DNA of 19,465 nt from Clostridium_T sp040217795 (GTDB taxonomy: Bacteria; Bacillota; Clostridia; Clostridiales; Clostridiaceae), in the NCBI GenBank assembly GCA_040217795.1, contig JBEHWK010000064.1, positions 1 through 19,465 of the forward strand, read 5' to 3'. This document shows, piece by piece, positions 7,206 to 12,627 of the stretch. The notes under the pieces are model-generated. The model saw nothing but the letters and a program-made list of their open reading frames with translations, did not search any database and was not told the DNA's origin. The position numbers and the translations under genes are program-made. Every line of letters begins with the position of its first letter. Within the stretch, counting starts at the first letter, position 1.

Positions 7206-7685
7206 ATGGAGTTAACACATATTAACGAAGAAGGAAGAGCAAAGATGGTGGATGTTTCCGAAAAGGATGATACTTCAAGGGAGGCAGTAGCTGTAGGCTC
7301 AATCTATATGAAAAGAGAAACCCTTGAGAGGGTGAAAGAAGGTACTGTCAAAAAAGGAGATGTACTTTCAGTAGCTCAGGTAGGGGGGATAATGGGGTCA
7401 AAAAATACACCTCATATTATACCTATGTGCCATCCCATTATGATATCAGGCTGTGATATAAGCTTTAATTTAAACTTTGAAAAATGCAAAATAGATATAA
7501 AGGTAATTACGAAAACTGTGGGTAAAACCGGGGTTGAAATGGAGGCTCTTACTGCAGTGTCAGTTGCAGCCCTCACCATATATGACATGTGCAAGGCTAT
7601 TGATAAGGAAATGATCATTAGTGATGTTATGCTTGTGAAAAAAAGCGGCGGAAAATCAGGAGTGTTTGAAAGGAAGGGATTGTAA
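7206..7685 (+). CDS. moaC: Cyclic pyranopterin monophosphate synthase MoaC
   Basis: A 159-residue enzyme that converts the MoaA product 3',8-cyclo-GTP into cyclic pyranopterin monophosphate. The signature IPMCHPIMISG (72-82) contains the active-site histidine H76. The strongly conserved block GKTGVEMEALTAVSVAAL (106-123) and YDMCKA (126-131) follow, with D127 and K130 matching the catalytic Asp/Lys pair. SGGKSG (147-152) is the conserved C-terminal phosphate-binding loop. Length is typical (about 160). ATG 7206 lies 3 nt after moaA, with GGGGGTT upstream. The stop overlaps the MOSC gene start as TAATG, so MoaA, MoaC and the MOSC protein are likely made together. Confidence 0.96.
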   Translation: MELTHINEEGRAKMVDVSEKDDTSREAVAVGSIYMKRETLERVKEGTVKKGDVLSVAQVGGIMGSKNTPHIIPMCHPIMISGCDISFNLNFEKCKIDIKVITKTVGKTGVEMEALTAVSVAALTIYDMCKAIDKEMIISDVMLVKKSGGKSGVFERKGL

Positions 7686-8119
7686 TGGCAAAGATACTGG
7701 CAGTAAATATCAGTGACAAAAAAGGTGTTATCAAACACTCCATAGAAAAAGGATATTTTAAAGTGGAACATGGCCTTGAAGGGGATGCCCATGCGGGGAA
7801 ATGGCATAGACAGGTGAGTTTACTTGGTATGGAGAGTATAGAGAAAATGAAGAAAATGGGGATTGAAGGATTATGTCCCGGCAAATTTGCTGAAAACCTT
7901 ACAACTGAGGGAATAGTACTGTATGAAATTCCTGTGGGAACGGTATTGAGGGCAGGAGAAGTACTTATGGAAGTAACTCAGATTGGTAAGGAATGCCACC
8001 TTGGCTGTGAAATACGCAAACAGGTAGGGGACTGTGTTATGCCGAGGGAGGGAATATTCACAAGAATATTAAACAGTGGTTGGATTAAGCCGGGAGATGA
8101 AATAGTGGTAGAAAGATGA
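7685..8119 (+). CDS. Small stand-alone MOSC-domain protein
   Basis: This 144-residue protein consists of one MOSC domain, the Moco sulfurase C-terminal module also found in YiiM and mARC. MOSC domains bind or carry Moco, and in some members hydroxylamine-type reduction has been shown. Recognisable segments are VEHGLEGDAHAGKWHRQVSL (28-47), FAENLTTEGI (68-77) and the cysteine-rich GKECHLGCEIRKQVGDCVMP (101-120) with C104, C108 and C117; the last is a good candidate for the conserved MOSC cysteine. Stand-alone MOSC proteins of this size are often encoded in clostridial Moco operons and may move finished cofactor to target enzymes; this is inference. ATG 7685 overlaps moaC. The stop codon lies inside the operon terminator hairpin. 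Confidence 0.88.
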   Translation: MAKILAVNISDKKGVIKHSIEKGYFKVEHGLEGDAHAGKWHRQVSLLGMESIEKMKKMGIEGLCPGKFAENLTTEGIVLYEIPVGTVLRAGEVLMEVTQIGKECHLGCEIRKQVGDCVMPREGIFTRILNSGWIKPGDEIVVER

Positions 8120-8156
8120 AAGAACCTGGAGGGAACTCCAGGTTCTTTCATCTTTT
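8114..8156 (+). terminator. Rho-independent terminator of the molybdenum operon
   Basis: A perfect 18-bp stem (arms 8114-8131 and 8136-8153) with a GGAA loop is followed by a short T-run. The 5' arm includes the last codons and the TGA of the MOSC gene. The GATGAAAGAACCTGGAG arm recurs at 15346 and, shortened, at 17543. Confidence 0.92.
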
Positions 8157-8276
8157 GGGAGATTATAATTTTCTTATTTGGGAAGAAAAAGTAAGGATAT
8201 TATTTGGTTCGTATAAAACTTTATCTTGCTTAACTCAATGTATTCTTATAGTTAGATTTTATAAAAAATACAGTTG

Positions 8277-8285
8277 TGTTATAAT
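8277..8285 (+). promoter_or_regulatory. Extended -10 promoter element ahead of the LacI-type gene
   Basis: TGTTATAAT is a perfect TATAAT box with an upstream TG (extended -10), 44 nt before the LacI start codon. The -35 region about 17 nt upstream (TTTTAT) is poor, as is usual for extended -10 promoters. The terminator at 8114-8156 separates it from the molybdenum operon. No clear palindromic LacI operator was seen around it. Confidence 0.55.
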
Positions 8286-8329
8286 AAAAAGCAGGGGCAA
8301 TTTTTAATGAAAAGGTTTAGAGGGTATTT

Positions 8330-9316
8330 ATGAGTAAAATAACAATTAACGAGATAGCAGAGATAGCAGGCGTTGCTAAAAGTACAGTTTCAAGATATTT
8401 GAACGGAGGAAAAGTTAGTAAGGGAACAAAAGCAAAGCTAAAGAAAGTAATAGAAGAAAATAATTATCAGCCAAATGCTTTTGCACAGAGCTTAAAAGCA
8501 AAAAGAACAAAGTTTATTGGTGTTATTGCACCATGTTTAGATTCAATTGTAACATCCAGGATGCTAATGACAATGGATGATAGATTAAGAGAAAATGGAT
8601 ACAATTCATTAATATTAAATACCAGCCATAAGAAGGAGTTGGAAATTGAAAAATTAGAGAACCTGGTGAGAATGAAAGTTGATGGAATTATATTAGTGGC
8701 TACTGAAATAACAAAAAAGCATAAGGAGATAATAGAACGAATAAATATTCCGGTTTTAATTGTAGGGCAGCAGTGTCAAGGTATAAATTCCGTAGTTAAC
8801 GATAACTATAATGCAGGTTCTAAAATTGCAGAATTTATTGCGTTACATAATCATAAAAAAATATTGTATATGGGAGTTGCTGAATCAGATATAGCTGTAG
8901 GAGAACAACGTAAAAAAGGGGTTTTAAATAAATTAAAAGAATATGGAATAACTGAAATCAAAGAGGCGCTTACAGACTTCACAACGGATAGTTCAGAAAA
9001 AATAGCATTTGATATATTAAAAAAATATAATCCAACAGCTGTAATTTGTGCAACTGATAAAATTGCATTAGGAGCCTGCAGGGCAATTGTTAAATCAGGT
9101 AAAAAAGTTAAAGATGACATATCTGTAACAGGTTTTGGCGGATATGATATGTGCAGTATAGGAAGTATAGAACTTACTACTATTAGATTTAACAATGTTG
9201 AGGCTGGAAAGATATCAGCGGATACTATTATTAAAATGATAGAAGAGGAGCCGGTTCCTGATATACAAATCATAGGATTTAGTTTCTTAGAGGGAAATAG
9301 TGTGAAAAGAATATAG
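8330..9316 (+). CDS. LacI/GalR-family transcriptional regulator
   Basis: A 328-residue regulator with the standard LacI layout. The N-terminal helix-turn-helix (about residues 4-24, ITINEIAEIAGVAKSTVSRYL) and hinge (45-60) bind the operator. The periplasmic-binding-protein-like effector domain covers the rest, with TKFIGVIAP (60-68) as its first strand and KVDGIILVA and FGGYDM as inner landmarks. The resemblance is to ScrR-type sucrose or ketose repressors of Firmicutes, but the effector cannot be named. AGAGGG precedes ATG 8330. It is transcribed alone. No sugar transporter, hydrolase or phosphotransferase gene is in the window, so its targets lie elsewhere or include the short unit downstream. 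Base composition is more AT-rich than in the molybdenum operon. Confidence 0.9.
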   Translation: MSKITINEIAEIAGVAKSTVSRYLNGGKVSKGTKAKLKKVIEENNYQPNAFAQSLKAKRTKFIGVIAPCLDSIVTSRMLMTMDDRLRENGYNSLILNTSHKKELEIEKLENLVRMKVDGIILVATEITKKHKEIIERINIPVLIVGQQCQGINSVVNDNYNAGSKIAEFIALHNHKKILYMGVAESDIAVGEQRKKGVLNKLKEYGITEIKEALTDFTTDSSEKIAFDILKKYNPTAVICATDKIALGACRAIVKSGKKVKDDISVTGFGGYDMCSIGSIELTTIRFNNVEAGKISADTIIKMIEEEPVPDIQIIGFSFLEGNSVKRI

Positions 9317-9403
9317 AACAAACAAAGCTTTAAGTTCTGAACCATCCTTTCCGCACTCTTTCACCGAAATTCTTACGGTTGAGTAATGAATTATTGGTTC
9401 TTT

Positions 9404-9423
9404 TGTCATCAAGCTTGTTGTCA
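9404..9423. promoter_or_regulatory. 20-bp imperfect dyad overlapping a -35 box
   Basis: TGTCATCAAGCTTGTTGTCA reads as a dyad centred on AAGCTT, with eight of ten base pairs symmetric. Its right half contains the TTGTCA used as the -35 box of the promoter at 9418-9446. This is the position expected for a repressor operator. The nearest regulator is the LacI-type gene 90 nt upstream, although LacI operators usually centre on CG, so the link is only suggestive. Confidence 0.4.
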
Positions 9424-9446
9424 ATTATTGTAACAGATGGTATAAT
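9418..9446 (+). promoter_or_regulatory. Near-consensus sigma-A promoter
   Basis: TTGTCA (9418-9423, five of six matches) is separated by exactly 17 nt from a perfect TATAAT (9441-9446). This is among the best promoters in the window. Transcription would start near 9453 and run through the small membrane peptide gene to the terminator near 9975. Confidence 0.65.
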
Positions 9447-9668
9447 TGTCCGTAAAGCCGATGGAATTTAACAATTAGATGGTGTATAGTATATTTTTTG
9501 CCTGTTATATATCCAATGAAGCTTTAAAGGAACATGGAACATCTGATTTTTATTAAATTTAATGATGAAAGTGAAAGAAAATAGTTATAAGACTAAGATA
9601 AATAATGATAATAATACACTCGAATAAATAAAAATTGGGGCATTAATTGTTTCGAAGGGGTGAGTATT

Positions 9669-9761
9669 GTGGAAAAAATATTAGGATGGACGTTTTTTGC
9701 AATATGTTTGTTCAATATATGGTTCGTGTATAGGCTTTGGGAAAAATCTAAAAGAAAATAA
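9669..9761 (+). CDS. 30-residue single-pass membrane peptide, unknown function
   Basis: A GTG-started frame of 30 codons follows AAGGGGTGAG at about 5 nt spacing, a strong ribosome binding site. The peptide has a short acidic/basic N-terminus, one hydrophobic segment (about residues 4-22, including GWTFFAICLFNIWFVY) and a basic tail (KSKRK). It should span the membrane once with the tail in the cytoplasm. I recognise no family. It is flanked by its own promoter (9418-9446) and terminator (9940-9975), so it looks like an independent unit. It could be a regulator of a membrane complex or a toxin-type peptide; nothing in the sequence decides this. Confidence 0.5.
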   Translation: MEKILGWTFFAICLFNIWFVYRLWEKSKRK

Positions 9762-9939
9762 GAAAAAGTCAATGGATAAACCCAAGAATTGCAATATCAA
9801 CAGGATCATTGAATCATTCATTTGAAACAATAGATTATAGAAGATTAATTTCATAATTATATTCAAAATATAAATCAAATGATGTGAACATTTATGTAAA
9901 CACAGAAATATAAATATCATAGCACTGAAAACGAAAACG

Positions 9940-9975
9940 CTTACCTTGGGAATATGGGTAAGAGTTTTTTATTTT
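9940..9975 (+). terminator. Rho-independent terminator
   Basis: Arms CTTACC (9940-9945) and GGTAAG (9957-9962) enclose an 11-nt loop and are followed by a T-rich tail (9965-9975). It probably ends the small membrane peptide transcript, 180 nt downstream of that gene. A cre-like sequence (CGAAAACGCTTACC, 9932-9945) overlaps the left arm. Confidence 0.6.
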
Positions 9976-9982
9976 TCAGGAA

Positions 9983-10022
9983 GGTAACAACGATTCATTT
10001 ATGACTTTTGTCATGTGTTACC
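9983..10022. promoter_or_regulatory. Nested inverted repeats upstream of the membrane redox cluster
   Basis: An outer pair GGTAACA (9983-9989) and TGTTACC (10016-10022) encloses an inner perfect palindrome ATGAC-TTTT-GTCAT (10001-10014). The inner palindrome has the 5-4-5 spacing of Crp/Fnr-family sites. ATGAC occurs again at 10023-10027 after one shared C. No strong promoter could be fixed downstream, though TATAAA occurs at 10050. Redox control of the following genes by an Fnr-like factor is possible. Confidence 0.4.
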
Positions 10023-10140
10023 ATGACCATCCTCACTTGTAAAAGATGTTATAAAGTGTTAGCCTAAACATAGATGGGAACTTGAGGAAATATACTTTAG
10101 GATAGAATTATTTTTAGAATAAGTGAGGTGTAGGTTTAAA

Positions 10141-10776
10141 ATGCAGGGATTCTTTTTAGGGCTGGCAAATGGCACAGTTTGCGTTGCTTATTGTGCTCCT
10201 GTATTAGTGCCATATATGTTGGGAACGGGGGAAAATACCCGGGAAAACTTTAGTGCTTTAGCAAAGTTTCTTTTTGGGAGACTTCTTGGGTATATGGCAT
10301 TTGCTTTATTAGCCTGGGGTACCAATAAATTCATTTTGGAAAATACTATTTATAAAGAGTTAATCTTAGGGTTAGCATACGTTATATTAGCAGTATTTAT
10401 GTTTTTTTATGGAACAATAAATTCTCATGCATTTTGTTCAGTAAAGTATGCAAAGAAGCTTTTATCCAAAATAATTTTTGTAAATTCCAAGGTTTTACCT
10501 GTAATACTTGGATTATTTACGGGATTAAATCTATGCCCGCCTTTTTTAATAGCTTTTACTGAAGCTGCAGTTTCTGGAAGCATATCAGGCAGTGTGTCTT
10601 TCTTCCTTATGTTCTTCATAGCTACTTCTTTATATTTTTTACCTATTCCCTTTATAGGAATGCTAAAACATCATAGTGAACTTAAAAAAATTGGAAAAAT
10701 GGCTGCAGTTATCATGTCTTTATATTATTTATATATGGGAATTACAATAATTCAATGGGGGTCTATGAATCTATGA
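10141..10776 (+). CDS. TauE/SafE-type (DsbD/CcdA-like) membrane protein
   Basis: A 211-residue polytopic protein with about six transmembrane helices, related to the sulfite exporter TauE/SafE and cytochrome c biogenesis (DsbD_2) family. Two cysteine-proline motifs stand at matching places in the two halves: YCAP (C18, first helix) and LCPP (C132, near the fourth helix). This is the pattern of DsbD/CcdA, where such a pair carries reducing equivalents across the membrane. C14 and C99 are additional. The internal FGRLLGYMAF (45-54) is typical of the family. ATG 10141 is used because GAGGTG lies about 10 nt upstream; a GTG at 10123 lies before that site. The stop overlaps the polyferredoxin start as ATGA, so the two are probably coupled. 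Metal or anion export is the alternative role. Confidence 0.78.
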   Translation: MQGFFLGLANGTVCVAYCAPVLVPYMLGTGENTRENFSALAKFLFGRLLGYMAFALLAWGTNKFILENTIYKELILGLAYVILAVFMFFYGTINSHAFCSVKYAKKLLSKIIFVNSKVLPVILGLFTGLNLCPPFLIAFTEAAVSGSISGSVSFFLMFFIATSLYFLPIPFIGMLKHHSELKKIGKMAAVIMSLYYLYMGITIIQWGSMNL

Positions 10777-11948
10777 ACAATTTAAATCCGGCAATTAAAT
10801 CTGTTAAAAAAGAAAGAAGTATATTAAAAACTATACTTAAATGTCTGCCTATGATGTTTCTGACTGCATTGTTTATGTTTGGACGAGGTATGAGTATGGA
10901 GCTGGTGCAGTTAGTACCTTTTTTAACAACTTATATTTTCGTTAATATCATGTTTTTCCTTATGATCTATACCGGTAAAACAGATAAGTACCGCAGTATC
11001 ATTTTTGTTATTGCTGCAGTATGTTTTACCATAGGTTTTATGTCCAATCTTGCAGAAAGCAGGGGAAGTCTATCAGTAAATAAGGCCGAAATGATTGAGG
11101 GATTAACACCCTTCTGTCATATAGTTATACCTATGACTCTTATTCCGGCAGCAATAACAAAAACAATTATTTTTCCGGGGACTCTTATTGGCTGGACGTA
11201 CAGCATATCCAGCATGTTTGTAATATGGATTACAGCCTCATTGGTAATGGGAAGGGGCTGGTGCAGCTGGGCCTGTTTCTATGGAGGATGGGATGAAGGT
11301 TTTTCAAAGCTGAGAAAAAAGCCATTGATAAAGAAAATTGACAATAAGTGGACATACTTACCCTTTGCAGTTTTACTGGCTATAGTCTTAACTTCAGCAG
11401 CATCACTGGATGCTGTTTATTGTCAATGGCTTTGTCCTTTTAAAGCCGTTTCTGAATTTGTAGCCATTACTTCCTTTATAGTAGTTATTCAGACAATTAT
11501 TTTTGTGGTGTTATTTTTAGTGCTTGTAATTATATTACCTATATTAACTAAAAAAAGAACTCAATGTTCTCTGTTCTGCCCTTTTGGTGCATTTCAATCC
11601 TTTACTAACAAAGTTAATGTATTTGATGTAAGAATTGATAAAGATAAATGTGTAAACTGTAAAAAGTGTATTGAGATTTGCCCGACTTACAGTATAGATG
11701 AAAAGAGCATAGAAGAAGGGAAGGTTAAATTTACTTGTACTAAATGCGGAAAATGTATAGATAATTGTCCTAAAAAGGCTGTATCTTACCATGTTAAGGG
11801 TACTCAGGCAGGCCATAAATGCGGCAAAGCAAGAATATTATATATCTACCCGGCTTATCTCTTTCTTTCAGTTATGTGCGGGGGAATGATTCAAGGGGCT
11901 TTGTATCGTATCATGCTTCTGATAACAACAGGAAGCTTAATAAAGTAG
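10773..11948 (+). CDS. NapH/NosR-like membrane polyferredoxin (4Fe-4S)
   Basis: A 391-residue integral membrane iron-sulfur protein. About six hydrophobic segments come first, with NapH/NosR/CcoG-type cysteine motifs between and after them: GRGWCSWAC (C164, C168), CQWLCP (C217, C221) and CSLFCP (C265, C269). A soluble two-cluster ferredoxin domain follows: CVNCKKCIEICP (C293, C296, C299, C303) and CTKCGKCIDNCP (C322, C325, C328, C332). A hydrophobic C-terminus (about 355-388) adds a last membrane segment. Family members pass electrons between quinol or ferredoxin and a redox partner at the membrane. The partner here is likely the coupled DsbD-like protein. ATG 10773 gives an ATGA overlap with it; ATG 10755 would add six residues. 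The third gene of the cluster follows 11 nt later. Confidence 0.85.
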   Translation: MNNLNPAIKSVKKERSILKTILKCLPMMFLTALFMFGRGMSMELVQLVPFLTTYIFVNIMFFLMIYTGKTDKYRSIIFVIAAVCFTIGFMSNLAESRGSLSVNKAEMIEGLTPFCHIVIPMTLIPAAITKTIIFPGTLIGWTYSISSMFVIWITASLVMGRGWCSWACFYGGWDEGFSKLRKKPLIKKIDNKWTYLPFAVLLAIVLTSAASLDAVYCQWLCPFKAVSEFVAITSFIVVIQTIIFVVLFLVLVIILPILTKKRTQCSLFCPFGAFQSFTNKVNVFDVRIDKDKCVNCKKCIEICPTYSIDEKSIEEGKVKFTCTKCGKCIDNCPKKAVSYHVKGTQAGHKCGKARILYIYPAYLFLSVMCGGMIQGALYRIMLLITTGSLIK

Positions 11949-11959
11949 AGGTGAGGGAA

Positions 11960-12412
11960 ATGAAAAAAATTAAAGCTTTTCTTGGTTACACTTATGCATT
12001 TGTCTGTATTCCCATTATATTAGCGGGCTTTATAGGTATGGATTATTGGGGAAGTAAGATGGTTTCTGCAGCAGGGGTTACTATTACCCCAAGGTATACC
12101 GGAGGAGAAGTTATTGATACAATATCTCATAATGAATACAATACATTAATTCACAGGACTGTTTTTGATGGCTTGTTTTCTGAAAGAAAAAATGGCTTTG
12201 TTCAGATCGATTGGACTCCACTAAATTCTCTTCCTGAAAATATTGAAGAGGAAATTGATTATGATGGTGATGGAATAAATGATTTTAAGATTGCTCTGGA
12301 CACTAAGAATTGTTCCGGTGAGATAAAAGCTTATAATCCAAAGGTAGTTTCTTTGGAGGGGTGCTATAAGTTAAAAGATGCTGTAGTTGCCAGGATAGTG
12401 CTAAAAAAATAA
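11960..12412 (+). CDS. Small exported/membrane-anchored protein with Ca-loop-like motif
   Basis: This 150-residue protein is not assigned to a family. It has one N-terminal hydrophobic segment (about residues 8-27), either an uncleaved anchor or a signal peptide, and the rest should lie outside the membrane. DYDGDGINDF (100-109) matches the DxDxDGxxD calcium-binding loop of dockerins and thrombospondin type 3 repeats. Two cysteines outside the membrane (C118 and C135) could form a disulfide. ATG 11960 is chosen because GAGGTGAGGG lies just upstream; the frame stays open to 11819 but that part overlaps the polyferredoxin. As third gene of the unit, it may receive electrons or thiol equivalents from the two preceding proteins. 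That role is inference only. Confidence 0.7.
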   Translation: MKKIKAFLGYTYAFVCIPIILAGFIGMDYWGSKMVSAAGVTITPRYTGGEVIDTISHNEYNTLIHRTVFDGLFSERKNGFVQIDWTPLNSLPENIEEEIDYDGDGINDFKIALDTKNCSGEIKAYNPKVVSLEGCYKLKDAVVARIVLKK

Positions 12413-12423
12413 ACAATAGGTTG

Positions 12424-12450
12424 AGGATCAGCTAAACTGCTGATCCTTTC
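12424..12450 (+). terminator. Terminator of the membrane redox cluster
   Basis: Perfect 9-bp arms AGGATCAGC (12424-12432) and GCTGATCCT (12439-12447) enclose a 6-nt loop. The T-run after it is short (TTTC), so termination may be incomplete. It lies 12 nt after the last stop of the cluster. Confidence 0.75.
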
Positions 12451-12554
12451 TGCAAAAATTATAAATCGTGAATTAAATGACTGAATTCGGTGAAGAATTT
12501 TTGAAGTGGTTAGTGTTCCCATTTGGTTGTAAAATTTGTATTAATATGTTCCTT

Positions 12555-12584
12555 TTGGTAACGAAATAGGGTAAAATATATAAT
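12555..12584 (+). promoter_or_regulatory. Sigma-A promoter of the first histidine kinase gene
   Basis: TTGGTA (12555-12560, four of six) is separated by 18 nt from a perfect TATAAT (12579-12584). The start codon is 43 nt beyond the -10 box, with AGAGGT as ribosome binding site. Confidence 0.6.
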
Positions 12585-12627
12585 TAATATTTAGAAAAAT
12601 ATATATCAAATTAAGAGGTATATTATT

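Larger units (their letters stand above)
9317..9668. other. Intergenic stretch with promoter and dyad, otherwise no clear gene
   Basis: After the LacI stop there is no clear terminator. Positions 9340-9440 are slightly richer in GC than the surroundings and stay open on the minus strand for about 45 codons ending at 9330, but without start signal or recognised family. The promoter and dyad at 9404-9446 are listed separately. A 25-codon frame at 9479-9556 lacks a ribosome binding site. The rest is a leader of about 200 nt ahead of the small membrane peptide gene. Confidence 0.4.

Noticed and set aside
8116..8307. 63-codon + strand frame after the MOSC gene
   Set aside because: It begins inside the terminator stem, has no ribosome binding site and its composition is not protein-like.
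8851..9345. 164-codon minus-strand frame opposite the LacI-type gene
   Set aside because: It is antisense to a well-supported regulator and has no motif of its own.
9330..9465. Minus-strand frame of about 45 codons
   Set aside because: It is open and mildly protein-like but has no start signal and no recognisable family, and it overlaps a good + strand promoter.
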